Shown: positions 1-6,677, numbered from the stretch's first letter. The stretch is DNA of 10,269 bases from Pseudomonadota bacterium (GCA_026388615.1 JAPLJL010000298.1:1-10269), one strand, 5' to 3'. Made by a program: numbers and translations. Notes: a model not told the origin generated them from the letters alone.

Positions 1-77
1 GTCCATAGAGTTCGTAGTGTCTATAGTGTCAAAAGAAAGACACAATAGACTCAATAGACATTATGGACACAATGGAC
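1..77. repeat. Imperfect inverted repeat made of degenerate 9-bp units
   Basis: Two 30-base arms (1-30 and 39-68) are imperfect reverse complements, with 22 of 30 positions matching around an 8-base A-rich spacer at 31-38. The right side is also a tandem series of four related 9-mers at 42-50, 51-59, 60-68 and 69-77, for example acaatagac and acaatggac. The left arm reads as about three such 9-mers on the opposite strand. It could fold into a long imperfect hairpin. It may serve as a termination or processing signal for genes on either side, but no T-run follows and the function is unknown. Confidence 0.7.
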
Positions 78-85
78 CATCTCCG

Positions 86-127
86 GCGCTTTGCCCTCTG
101 CGCCCTGCACCCTGCTACCTGCTACTG
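86..127. repeat. Degenerate 7-bp tandem array, six units
   Basis: Six consecutive heptamers start at 86, 93, 100, 107, 114 and 121, each beginning with GC and drifting step by step (for example GCCCTCT, then later GCACCCT). The array ends 3 bases before the complement of the esterase stop codon, so it lies immediately 3' of that gene. In the gene's sense direction the units read like GCAGGTA and GCAGGGC. They belong to the same heptamer family seen at 1820-1873, 2019-2039, 5581-5638, 5684-5718 and 6676-6703. Confidence 0.75.
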
Positions 128-130
128 TTT

Positions 131-1786
131 TTACAGCTGTCCCGGCGCCCAGACCGGATCGTGAGTCTGGTTGTATTCCGACCAGAAATTACATTTCTCG
201 ATGTTGTCCGGGACGGCCGTTTTGACTTCCTTGTCGAACACGATGATCTCGGGATGGTCGAGGCTGTAGGCGGGCCAAGTGACCTGGCCTTCCGGGTTGG
301 GATCCCCGGTCCGGGCGAACCTGATCCAGTAGCCCTGAATGATTTTTGAGAGGGACAGGGCTGAATTCTTGTTGGTGATATCGTACAGGAAGAAAAACGG
401 CCAGCGGTCAAAAGCCTCAAAGACAAAAGGCAATTCCATCGCGTGCATGGCCCCGAGGGCCCTTCCCATCCGCTGCCCGGTGTAGTCGAAGCGGTAGTAG
501 TAGGTGGCCTTCTGCTGCGGGGCCACGGCCCGGATCGCTTCGAAGGTCGGGCAGTTGAGCGCCCGGTCGCTCAGAATATCCAGGTAAGCCAGGCCCGGAT
601 GCTCGTAGTTCTCCGCCGGATAGAGCTTGAGGATGGTCTCGGCGTTCTGGGGGTAATCCCGGCGGACCTTGGCCTGGTAAGAGTCGGCGGTCTTGAAATA
701 CCTGTTCCACATGACCAGGTAAAGGGGCTGGACCTCGCTCCGGTTGGCCCCGGCGATCAGCGGGACGTTGTTGAAATTGCCGGATTTCAGCTGGGCGAGG
801 GCGCTCCCCGCGGGGAAAATGTAGTCGTCCCGGTGGTTCAGATAACGGAAGCCTCCCCCGGTCACGTAGGCGAGGGGGTTGATCTCGATCTTGTCCATGA
901 TTTCCTCGGCGCTCTTTTTCCGCAGGCAGTCCAGGTCGTTGGCAGCGCAACCGAGTTTCTCGGCCGCCCACCGGCCGGATTCGAAGCCTTTTTCTGTCGG
1001 CCAGATCGACTCGCAGCCTCCGCTCTCGAGGATGGCTTTTTGGAAGAGGCCCGAGGCCAGGGGAGTGGCCAGCATGTTGCAGATGCTCCAACCCCCGGCG
1101 GATTCCCCGAAGATCGTGACGTTGCCGGGGTCGCCCCCGAAATTGGCGATGTTGTCCTTGACCCACTTCAGGGCCGCCACCTGGTCGAGGGTTCCGTAAT
1201 TTCCCGTACTGTGGTTCGGGTCCTCTTTCGCCAGCTCCTCGTGGGCCAGGAAGCCGAAGGCGGTCAGGCGGTAGTTGATGGTTACCACGATCACGTTGCC
1301 GTTGGCGGAGAGGCGGTCGCCGAAATACCACGGGGAGGCGCCCGCGCCCATGAAGTAGCCTCCGCCGTGGATGAAGACCATCACCGGGAAGGTTCCCGGC
1401 GTCCGCGGGCGCCAGACATTCAGGTTCAGGCAGTCTTCCGAGTATTTGGCCCGGGTAAAATTCGCAATTTTATATATGGGGAGCTGCGTGCAGAAGTCGC
1501 CCCAGCGGGTGGTGTCGCGCACCCCCTCCCAGGAAACGGGAGACTCCGGGGCCTTCCACCTCCGCTCGCCCACGGGGGGGGCGGCGTAGGGGATGCCTTT
1601 CCAGAGGCAGGTGGTGCCGCCTGGGTCGATGGCACCCTTGATCTGTCCGGAGACGGTGGCGACCGGGGCTCCGCAGTCATAGCCTTCCCCCGGGCCGAGG
1701 GCGGGACGCTCCGTTCCGGAGGCGCAGGCCACGGTCAGGCAAAAGGCGAAGGGGAGGAAAAGGTGGGGGTTTAGTCGGATTCTCAT
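131..1786 (-). CDS. Secreted type-B carboxylesterase (lipoprotein-type signal)
   Basis: This 551-residue protein is a full-length carboxylesterase type B (COesterase, alpha/beta hydrolase fold), a serine hydrolase of carboxylic esters. The nucleophile elbow GESAGG puts the catalytic serine at residue 229. The conserved oxyanion-loop motif HGGGY is at 140-144. The acidic residue is probably Glu351 in a GANRSE motif, and the histidine is His448 in GAMHAMELPFVF. The N-terminus is basic then hydrophobic and reaches Cys21 (TVAC), which fits export with possible lipid attachment, although the lipobox is not canonical. The ATG at 1786 is preceded by AAGGAG about 7 bases upstream, which supports this start. 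The physiological substrate cannot be read from sequence; some family members act on xenobiotic or aromatic esters. It lies downstream of the 190-aa gene on the same strand, 249 bases away, with repeats between, so co-transcription is uncertain. Confidence 0.93.
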   Translation of the reverse strand: MRIRLNPHLFLPFAFCLTVACASGTERPALGPGEGYDCGAPVATVSGQIKGAIDPGGTTCLWKGIPYAAPPVGERRWKAPESPVSWEGVRDTTRWGDFCTQLPIYKIANFTRAKYSEDCLNLNVWRPRTPGTFPVMVFIHGGGYFMGAGASPWYFGDRLSANGNVIVVTINYRLTAFGFLAHEELAKEDPNHSTGNYGTLDQVAALKWVKDNIANFGGDPGNVTIFGESAGGWSICNMLATPLASGLFQKAILESGGCESIWPTEKGFESGRWAAEKLGCAANDLDCLRKKSAEEIMDKIEINPLAYVTGGGFRYLNHRDDYIFPAGSALAQLKSGNFNNVPLIAGANRSEVQPLYLVMWNRYFKTADSYQAKVRRDYPQNAETILKLYPAENYEHPGLAYLDILSDRALNCPTFEAIRAVAPQQKATYYYRFDYTGQRMGRALGAMHAMELPFVFEAFDRWPFFFLYDITNKNSALSLSKIIQGYWIRFARTGDPNPEGQVTWPAYSLDHPEIIVFDKEVKTAVPDNIEKCNFWSEYNQTHDPVWAPGQL

Positions 1787-1819
1787 CGAAGCTCCTTATG
1801 GGTTCTTTTCTTTTTGTTT

Positions 1820-1873
1820 TTACTGCCTACTGTTCTCTGGTCTGTCTGGTCAGCATAGGGCAAAGGGCATAAG
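1820..1873. repeat. Degenerate 7-bp units in the esterase upstream spacer
   Basis: The 14-mer TTACTGCCTACTGT (1820-1833) recurs exactly at 2023-2036. Further along, three G-initial heptamers run at 1853, 1860 and 1867 (GCATAGG, GCAAAGG, GCATAAG). The same words occur in the array at 5581-5638. Between them (1834-1852) the 7-bp period is weak. The tract lies about 35-100 bases upstream of the esterase start. I see no convincing promoter for the esterase between the tract and the gene. Confidence 0.6.
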
Positions 1874-1875
1874 AG

Positions 1876-2013
1876 AAAAGTTCAAATGTTTAAATCCAAA
1901 GTTCAAAATAAGCCCAAAAAAACAAAAACTCAAAAAAATAGGTTTTGTTTTTTCATTTTGACATTTAGGTTTTGACCTTTATTTGGCATTTGAGCTTGGG
2001 CATTTGAACTTTT
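1876..2013. repeat. 138-bp A/T-rich inverted repeat region
   Basis: The ends form a perfect 13-bp inverted repeat: AAAAGTTCAAATG at 1876-1888 and its complement at 2001-2013. Inside, A-rich words on the left (GTTCAAA recurs near 1908) are mirrored by T-rich words on the right (TTTGA and CATTTG recur). The whole segment therefore looks like a degenerate short-word repeat arranged as a large inverted structure. It fills most of the spacer between the two minus-strand genes and holds no credible ORF. It could extrude as a cruciform or form an mRNA hairpin between the genes; this is inference. Confidence 0.65.
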
Positions 2014-2018
2014 AATCT

Positions 2019-2039
2019 CTGCTTACTGCCTACTGTCAC
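2019..2039. repeat. Three 7-bp units overlapping a stop codon
   Basis: Heptamers CTGCTTA, CTGCCTA and CTGTCAC start at 2019, 2026 and 2033. On the minus strand they read like GCAGTAA, a word also found at 5705-5711. The tract runs across the TGA stop of the 190-aa gene (complement at 2036-2038), so the array begins inside the end of the coding region. Confidence 0.6.
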
Positions 2040-2608
2040 TTTGTTTTGCTTTCGTAGGTTACCTGGATAAGGTAGGCGTTTTTCCCCTCAAAGGTATCCC
2101 GTTTGATCGCGCAGTTGATTTCTTTCCCCCCCGCCAATTCAAGCAGGCCTTCAACGAATCCGGCCATCATGTAGGCGAAGGGCACGATAATCGGATCATC
2201 CCCCGGATCGGGGATGTAAATCTTGGCCCGGCCCTGGGATTCTTCCGTTACTTTCAGGCCCTCTATATCCACGAAAGTCAGAAAGATCCGGCGAAAACTT
2301 TTCAAACTGTCAAATGGATCTCCCGGCTTGAGAAAGCTCTTGTAGGTGGTGGGGATAACATCCAGAGCGGAGAACTTGCCCCAGGCCCGGGATGATTCGG
2401 GATTGCCCTGGGCGGCGACTTCAAACAGGGCTTTGATCACATGACGGGCGGTTTCACCCGGGTACCAGGAGGATTGGAGCAGCTTTTCCTGGATAATCTT
2501 GAGATCCTCATCGTTCAGGTAGGCATTGAGTCTCTCGTCCTTCAGGGATTTGAAAAATCTCACGTAACCGATCATCAAACTGCCCTTCATCTTGCTGAAA
2601 ACCGGCAT
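2036..2608 (-). CDS. Hypothetical soluble protein, possibly DUF2378/V4R-like
   Basis: This 190-residue protein has no signal peptide or clear membrane helix. I cannot name it with certainty. Its organisation recalls the DUF2378/TIGR02265 group and related heme-NO-binding/V4R-type ligand domains. There is an N-terminal helical stretch with SSWYPGE near residues 47-53, a middle segment with a conserved-looking RAWGK, and a C-terminal block containing AGFVEGLLELAGGKE followed by a Cys and a beta-rich end. That C-terminal shape (helix, Gly-Gly, strand, Cys, strand) is the main reason for the suggestion, and it is weak. The first ATG at 2608 has AAGGAG about 10 bases upstream; Met7 and Met12 are alternatives. 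The gene is divergent from the transporter gene, sharing a 280-base intergenic region, so a regulatory or sensing link to transport is possible but unproven. Confidence 0.75.
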   Translation of the reverse strand: MPVFSKMKGSLMIGYVRFFKSLKDERLNAYLNDEDLKIIQEKLLQSSWYPGETARHVIKALFEVAAQGNPESSRAWGKFSALDVIPTTYKSFLKPGDPFDSLKSFRRIFLTFVDIEGLKVTEESQGRAKIYIPDPGDDPIIVPFAYMMAGFVEGLLELAGGKEINCAIKRDTFEGKNAYLIQVTYESKTK

Positions 2609-2734
2609 ATTTTCTCAACTCCTTTTATCGTGTGAATAAATGGCAAATCCCCTTAGTTCCGGGAGGGATTCGGGTCCCACCATCATGACAGCAACAAGTA
2701 TTTATTACGCCCTTTAAAGGAATTTTGCAACGGC

Positions 2735-2760
2735 TCATCCCGATTTGGCAATCCGGATGA
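2735..2760. promoter_or_regulatory. 26-bp dyad in divergent intergenic region (candidate operator)
   Basis: TCATCC at 2735-2740 and GGATGA at 2755-2760 are perfect complements. Inside them GATT (2742-2745) pairs with AATC (2750-2753), leaving one C/C mismatch and a TGGC centre. The dyad lies about 60 bases upstream of the candidate -35 of the transporter promoter and about 130 bases upstream of the minus-strand gene start. It may be a binding site for a dimeric regulator. No regulator gene is in the window, and a chance palindrome is not excluded. The rest of 2609-2818 shows nothing I can call. Confidence 0.35.
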
Positions 2761-2818
2761 AGATAAATATTTTTCCCTTCCCTTGACCAGGTCCCGGCCG
2801 CTTCGATAACGGTCGGGT

Positions 2819-2847
2819 TTGCTCTCCCCCCATTAAATTTTTATAAT
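2819..2847 (+). promoter_or_regulatory. Candidate sigma70-type promoter for the RND transporter
   Basis: A consensus -10 TATAAT lies at 2842-2847, exactly 17 bases after TTGCTC at 2819-2824, which matches the -35 consensus TTGACA at four of six positions. Transcription would begin near 2854, giving a leader of about 35 bases. The AAGGA ribosome site at 2876-2880 is 8 bases before the ATG at 2889. The setting is right, but a consensus -10 in an A/T-rich stretch can occur by chance. Confidence 0.5.
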
Positions 2848-2888
2848 TAGCGCTCAAATATTTTTCTCAGAAGAAAAGGACACGAATA

Positions 2889-5195
2889 ATGGAGATTCCC
2901 AAATTGACCCCGCAGGACCAGGAAGCAAAAACCGGTGATTCCCGCTGGCACCGCGCCCAGCTATTTTTCCGCCGCCGCCGGCTTCTGACCATCATTTCGG
3001 TGGCCGTCCTGACCGTGATCTTCGGCTTGATCTCGGTGCGCCTGCAGGTCAACAACGATTACGACACCTGGCTCCCGGAAAACGACCCGGTCACCATCCT
3101 CTATAAAAAGGTCAACACCCTTTTTTCCGCCTCCGGTGTGGCCCTGGTCGTGCTCGACCTCGGCGACGTTTTCACCCCTGAGTCCCTGGACCGGATCGCG
3201 AAAGTCACCGGGACCCTGGAGGGGGTCGAAGGGGTTTTCAGCGTGTTAAGCCTCTCCAACGTCCTGGATTTCCGGAAGGAGGGCGACGCGCTGGAAGTCA
3301 CCCGCCTGGGCGAACGGGCGGGAACCGGCCCCGAATCGATGGGGCAGTTCCGGAAGTATGTACTGGACCGGGAGCTCTATGCCGGCTCCCTGGTTTCCGA
3401 GGACGGGCGTCTGGCCGCCATCCTGGTCAACATCCTGGACGAGGTCGACGAGGTGGTGGTGGCGGAGAAAATCAAGAACATCCTGGAAAAGGAAGGGAAT
3501 ACCCGGAAGATATTTCTCGGCGGGGATCCCGTCTACACGGTTTACATCAACCAGTACATGAACCAGGACCTGACCATGGTGGCCCCCTTCGCCATCCTGA
3601 TGATTCTCCTGGTGCTGTTTCTCAGCTTCCGCACCTTCTGGGGCGTGTTCCTCCCGGTCCTGATCGTGGTGATCGTCTCGGTCTGGATCTCGGGGATCAT
3701 GGTTCTCTGCGGCTGGCCGTTCAACGTGATGACCCCGGCCGTGATCGTCCTGATGTTCGCGATGGGTTCCGAGTACGCCGTTCACGTCTTAAACCGCTTC
3801 TCGCTGACCCCCCCCGGGGAGAAGCCCGCCTTCGACCTGGGATTGCCGATCACCGTCTCCTCCCTGACCACAATCGCCGGCCTGGCCACGTTCGCCCTGA
3901 CCAAGATCGCTGTCCTCAAGTGGTTCGGCTTCGAGATCGCGATCGGCCTGGCCCTTTCCCTGGTCCTCTCGCTCACGCTCCTCCCCGCGATTCTCACCTT
4001 TTTGAAGCCCGGACAGATCTCCCGGCCGCACCTGCCGGACGCGCACCCCGACCTCCTCGGCCTCGGGGCCCGGCGCCTGGGGGAATTGGCCCTCCGCCAC
4101 CGGCTGACCCTGGTCGGCGTCTTTATCCTGATTTTGATCCTGGCCGTTTTCGGGATGTCCAAGATCAAGACCTCGAGCAACATCCTCGAGATGCTCCCGG
4201 AGAAAAGCCAGCCCCGCGAGGCCTCCCGCATCCTCCGGGACCATTTCGGCGGCTCCTATCCCCAGACCCTTTACTTTGAGGGTGACCTCAACGAGCCGGC
4301 CGTGCTCCGGGCCATGATCGAGATGGAGAACCGTCACCACGCCCTGGCCGGGTTCTCAGGTTACACCTCCATCGCTTCCCTCATCGCTGAGGAAAATTAT
4401 GTTTTCAACGGCTCCTATTCCATTCCCGACAGCCGCGGAAAAGTGGCCTCTCTCTGGCTCCTGATCGAGGGGGACCCCATGCTCAAGAACTTGGTCACCC
4501 CCCAGCATCAGAACAGCATTGTTTCCGTCTACACTAAGAAGGAGGATTCCACCGAGCTGGAGAAAGCCGCCCTGGATGTGGACCGCTTGATCGCTGACCA
4601 CGCCGGGCCTCAGCTGGTCACGCTGGACCGCGCGAAAATATTCCCGGAGGCGGAGAAGGAGCTTCGGAAAATCGAATTTACCAGGGCGGCGGAGGAAATC
4701 GCTTCCCTGGCTGCCTATTACTCCAATAATAAAACCGGCCCGGAACTTATCCCCGCGGTCGCAGCAGCGCTGGACCGGATGCCCCGACTGGTTGTTCCCC
4801 CCGGGGAAATCGACCGGATGGTGTCGGAAACCCGGAATTTCATCGAAACCGATCTCTTTCTCGCCGATTCCCGGCTGAAAGACGAGCTCGGCGCGAGCAT
4901 CCGGGGAATCCTGGCGGAGGATCTGGAAGAGCGCTCCTGGCCGGAAAACCTGGCCGCTCGCTTCGCCCCGCTCCTCGCCGCGCTTCCGGTCGGGGAAGGC
5001 GAGACCGCCGCCCGCGACCTGGCGGCCTTTCTGGCCGGGGAGATCCGGAAACTCGAGACCGAAAACGCCTTCCGGGCCCTCAGCCCGGTACTGCCCCCGA
5101 GCCTGGGCGAGCATTTCGCCAAGCGCGCCCAGGGGGTTCTGGGCGAGCTCTTTGGCGGCGTTTTTCGTCCTGGTCCTGATCTGGATCGGGCTTAA
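2889..5195 (+). CDS. RND/MMPL-family transporter, N-terminal part (frame broken)
   Basis: These 768 residues are most of an RND-superfamily (MMPL/HAE3-like) inner-membrane exporter. TM1 is near 32-50, followed by a periplasmic loop beginning with DYDTWLPENDP (57-67). A typical GGDPVY motif (211-216) leads into TM2-TM6 (about 230-370). The TM4 motif GSEYAVH is at 293-299. TM7 is near 406-424, and a second loop starts with KSQPREASRILRDHFGG. From about residue 575 to 757 the loop carries a charged, helix-rich stretch that I do not recognise as standard porter domain. The frame then leaves the transporter at about 5150-5165 and stops at 5195; the last dozen or so residues are out-of-frame translation. 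The rest (TM8-TM12) continues in the next frame at 5152-5658. Such proteins export lipids, hydrophobic compounds or drugs; this substrate is unknown. The start ATG has AAGGA 8 bases upstream. Confidence 0.85.
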   Translation: MEIPKLTPQDQEAKTGDSRWHRAQLFFRRRRLLTIISVAVLTVIFGLISVRLQVNNDYDTWLPENDPVTILYKKVNTLFSASGVALVVLDLGDVFTPESLDRIAKVTGTLEGVEGVFSVLSLSNVLDFRKEGDALEVTRLGERAGTGPESMGQFRKYVLDRELYAGSLVSEDGRLAAILVNILDEVDEVVVAEKIKNILEKEGNTRKIFLGGDPVYTVYINQYMNQDLTMVAPFAILMILLVLFLSFRTFWGVFLPVLIVVIVSVWISGIMVLCGWPFNVMTPAVIVLMFAMGSEYAVHVLNRFSLTPPGEKPAFDLGLPITVSSLTTIAGLATFALTKIAVLKWFGFEIAIGLALSLVLSLTLLPAILTFLKPGQISRPHLPDAHPDLLGLGARRLGELALRHRLTLVGVFILILILAVFGMSKIKTSSNILEMLPEKSQPREASRILRDHFGGSYPQTLYFEGDLNEPAVLRAMIEMENRHHALAGFSGYTSIASLIAEENYVFNGSYSIPDSRGKVASLWLLIEGDPMLKNLVTPQHQNSIVSVYTKKEDSTELEKAALDVDRLIADHAGPQLVTLDRAKIFPEAEKELRKIEFTRAAEEIASLAAYYSNNKTGPELIPAVAAALDRMPRLVVPPGEIDRMVSETRNFIETDLFLADSRLKDELGASIRGILAEDLEERSWPENLAARFAPLLAALPVGEGETAARDLAAFLAGEIRKLETENAFRALSPVLPPSLGEHFAKRAQGVLGELFGGVFRPGPDLDRA

Positions 5196-5658
5196 GTCCT
5201 TCCGGAGCGGCCTGTTCACCGCCATTACCGTCGTCCTCGCCGATTTCATGGTCCTGGGCCTGATGGGGGCCTTCGGGATACCTCTCGATTACGGGACCGT
5301 CCTGACCGGGGGCCTGATCATCGGTCTCGGGGATGACGGGGCCATCCATCTGATCTACCGGTATTTCAAGACGGGCGGGAAAATGCCCGAGAGCCTCGAG
5401 ATTGTGGGCCGGGGCATCATTACCTCCAACGTGACCACGGGGGCGGGCTTCATCTGCCTGGCCTTTTCCAAGATCCAGGCGACGCAGAACTTCGGAATCG
5501 TCAACGGTTTTGCCATTGTTATCGTCACCCTGTTGATCCTGATCCTGATTCCCGTCCTGGTGGTCACATTTCTACCGATCGCAAAGGGCATAGGGCATAG
5601 CGTAAAAGACGTAAGGCGTCAGGCGTTAGGCGTGAGGGGCAAAAGCAGAAGCAGGTAG
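5152..5658 (+). CDS. RND/MMPL-family transporter, C-terminal part (+1 frame)
   Basis: This is the C-terminal membrane block of the same transporter, not an independent gene. Its nominal start is a TTG with no ribosome site. Residues 2-15 look like TM8 running into the conserved KSFRSG. The key motif GLGDDGAIHLIYRY follows at 58-71, with Asp61 and Asp62 where the proton-relay acidic residues of RND proteins lie. The late helices end near 143. Residues 144-162 are encoded by the 7-bp repeat array at 5581-5638 and give a basic, low-conservation tail ending at TAG (5656-5658). Together the two parts have the twelve-helix RND plan. The expected pre-TM8 segment, equivalent to GGDPVY and the following residues in the first half, is not visible. 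The break may therefore be a deletion and not only one extra base. Confidence 0.8.
   Translation: MAAFFVLVLIWIGLKSFRSGLFTAITVVLADFMVLGLMGAFGIPLDYGTVLTGGLIIGLGDDGAIHLIYRYFKTGGKMPESLEIVGRGIITSNVTTGAGFICLAFSKIQATQNFGIVNGFAIVIVTLLILILIPVLVVTFLPIAKGIGHSVKDVRRQALGVRGKSRSR
5581..5638. repeat. Degenerate 7-bp tandem array inside the transporter 3' end
   Basis: Heptamers start at 5581, 5588 and 5595 (GCAAAGG, GCATAGG, GCATAGC). An irregular 9-mer at 5602-5610 follows, then heptamers at 5611, 5618, 5625 and 5632 (GTAAGGC to GTGAGGG). The array is translated as part of the transporter's C-terminal tail and stops 20 bases before its TAG. Words in it are shared with 1853-1873. Confidence 0.75.
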
Positions 5659-5738
5659 CCGCAGGCTTTAGGCTGCGATTCTGGTAGACGGTAGACGGGG
5701 GAAAGCAGTAAGCAGGTAGCCGCAGGCTTAAGCCTGCG
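5651..5738. repeat. Two copies of a 27-bp palindromic repeat with heptamers between
   Basis: A 27-base unit beginning GCAGGTAGCCGCAGGC occurs at 5651-5677 and 5712-5738, with two mismatches. The second copy contains a perfect 18-bp palindrome (5721-5738, CGCAGGCTTAAGCCTGCG); the first has a damaged version. Between them lie two exact heptamers GTAGACG (5684-5697), then GGGGAAA and GCAGTAA, in 7-bp phase with the second copy. The first copy overlaps the transporter stop codon. Confidence 0.7.
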
Positions 5739-5749
5739 TTCCTTCCTGT

Positions 5750-5811
5750 CGTCCCGGCGGAAGCCGGGATCCAGTAGTTTGCCGATTCACGTGTCCCGTC
5801 ACCTGGCGGGA
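5750..5811. repeat. Two REP-like hairpins
   Basis: TCCCGGC (5752-5758) pairs perfectly with GCCGGGA (5763-5769) around GGAA. TCCCGTC (5794-5800) pairs with GGCGGGA (5805-5811) around ACCT, with one G/T pair. The first hairpin and its trailing ATCCAG resemble the element at 9252-9281, so both likely belong to one dispersed palindrome family. No T-run follows, so neither is a convincing terminator. Confidence 0.55.
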
Positions 5812-5862
5812 TCGGCGGCGCAATAGAAATTTTTGGGGTGCATTTAAATAATTTTTATAAAT

Positions 5863-5953
5863 CGTCATTGCGAGCCCGTAAGGGCGTGGCAATCTATTTT
5901 TTAGTCGATCAAACAATTAGATTGCTTCGTCGATGAACCTCCTCGCAATGACA
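5863..5953. repeat. MITE-like 91-bp inverted-repeat element
   Basis: Terminal GTCATTGCGAG (5864-5874) is a perfect inverted match to CTCGCAATGAC (5942-5952). Inside, GCAATCTA (5889-5896) is mirrored by TAGATTGC (5918-5925). From memory, non-coding elements with these ends and inner words are dispersed in many bacterial genomes; I could not check this. It ends only 38 bases before the AlkD-like start, so that gene's promoter must lie in or overlap the element or the short A/T-rich tail after it. Overall, 5659-5990 contains only repeats and no gene. Confidence 0.7.
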
Positions 5954-5990
5954 TTCTAAAAATAAATCTATATTATTTTGAATAGCAAAC

Positions 5991-6677
5991 ATGACCATCG
6001 ACCAAGCCCTTCAAAAACTAAAATCCAAATCCCGCCCTGCCGAACTCGCCGGGATGGCCCGGTTTGGCATAGTAGGGGAGGGGCGGCTGGGTGTATCCGT
6101 CCCGGAGCTCCGGAAGCTCGCGAAGGAGATCGGGAAAGACCACGGACTGGCTCTTAAACTTTGGAAGACCGGGATACCCGACGCCATGCTTCTGGCGGGA
6201 ATGGTGGACGATCCGGAAAAGGTCACCGAGAAACAGATGGACGCGTGGGTGAAAGATTTTCAGTCCTGGGATGTCTGCGACCAAGCCTGTTGCAACCTTT
6301 TCGACCGAGTCCCGTTTACCGTGAAGAAGATCAACCAGTGGGCGAAAAGCGACAAGGAATTCGTCAGGCGGGCGGCCTTCGCCATGATCGCCGCTGTAGC
6401 CTGGCACGACAAAGAGGCCCCGGACAAGGATTTCATCAGGTTTTTCCCGTTGATGAAAAAGGCGGCTACGGATGAGCGGAATTTCGTGAGAAAAGCGGTC
6501 AACTGGGCTTTAAGGAATATCGGAAAGAGGAATCCTCGGCTGAACCGGGAGGCGATCAAGCTCGCGAAGGAGATTCAGAAACTCGATTCGAAGGCGGCCC
6601 GCTGGATCGCCGCCGATGCGATCAGAGAATTGGAAAGTGAAGCGGTGCAGGCCAGGTTGAAGAAGTCTAAGGCCTGA
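5991..6677 (+). CDS. DNA alkylation repair protein, AlkD-like HEAT-repeat glycosylase
   Basis: This 228-residue protein matches the DNA alkylation repair family (AlkD type), HEAT-like repeat proteins that excise positively charged alkylated bases such as 7-alkylguanine and 3-methyladenine. The hallmark block SWDVCDQ supplies Trp93 and Asp97, equivalent to the catalytic Trp/Asp pair of AlkD. WAKSDKEFVRRAAF supplies an Arg at 126/127, matching the DNA-contact Arg. FVRKAVNWALRNIGKRNP supplies Trp172, matching AlkD's second cleft Trp. Key residues are therefore retained and activity is plausible. Its length is normal for the family. No strong Shine-Dalgarno is seen before ATG 5991 (only A/T-rich sequence), which is unusual next to the other genes here. 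Its TGA stop overlaps the first base pairs of a 7-bp repeat array. The gene stands alone, with no alkyltransferase or ada regulator in the window. Confidence 0.92.
   Translation: MTIDQALQKLKSKSRPAELAGMARFGIVGEGRLGVSVPELRKLAKEIGKDHGLALKLWKTGIPDAMLLAGMVDDPEKVTEKQMDAWVKDFQSWDVCDQACCNLFDRVPFTVKKINQWAKSDKEFVRRAAFAMIAAVAWHDKEAPDKDFIRFFPLMKKAATDERNFVRKAVNWALRNIGKRNPRLNREAIKLAKEIQKLDSKAARWIAADAIRELESEAVQARLKKSKA

Noticed and set aside
86..127. CRISPR array or clustered tRNA-like repeats
   Set aside because: Units are 7 bp with no spacers, and no cas gene is present.
443..1774. Long plus-strand open frame of 443 codons opposite the esterase, and similar frames at 417-1331 minus
   Set aside because: They are shadows of a GC-rich gene: low-complexity, G/R/P/V-rich translations with no motif, while the minus-strand esterase frame has a complete catalytic set.
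5150..5170. Programmed ribosomal frameshift joining the two transporter parts
   Set aside because: No recognised +1 signal (rare codon or stop at the shift site) or downstream structure was evident, the family is not known to use one, and the missing pre-TM8 segment points to mutation, deletion or assembly error.
3246..5249. Several minus-strand open frames opposite the transporter
   Set aside because: Their translations are rich in H, D, Q, R and G with no family pattern; the plus strand carries clear transporter helices throughout.
5728..5916. 62-codon minus-strand open frame
   Set aside because: It lies wholly in palindromic and MITE-like repeats and its start and end fall in repeat sequence.
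5863..5953. Insertion sequence
   Set aside because: It is only 91 bp with inverted ends and has no transposase, so it is at most a non-autonomous MITE-like element; I could not confirm flanking target duplications.
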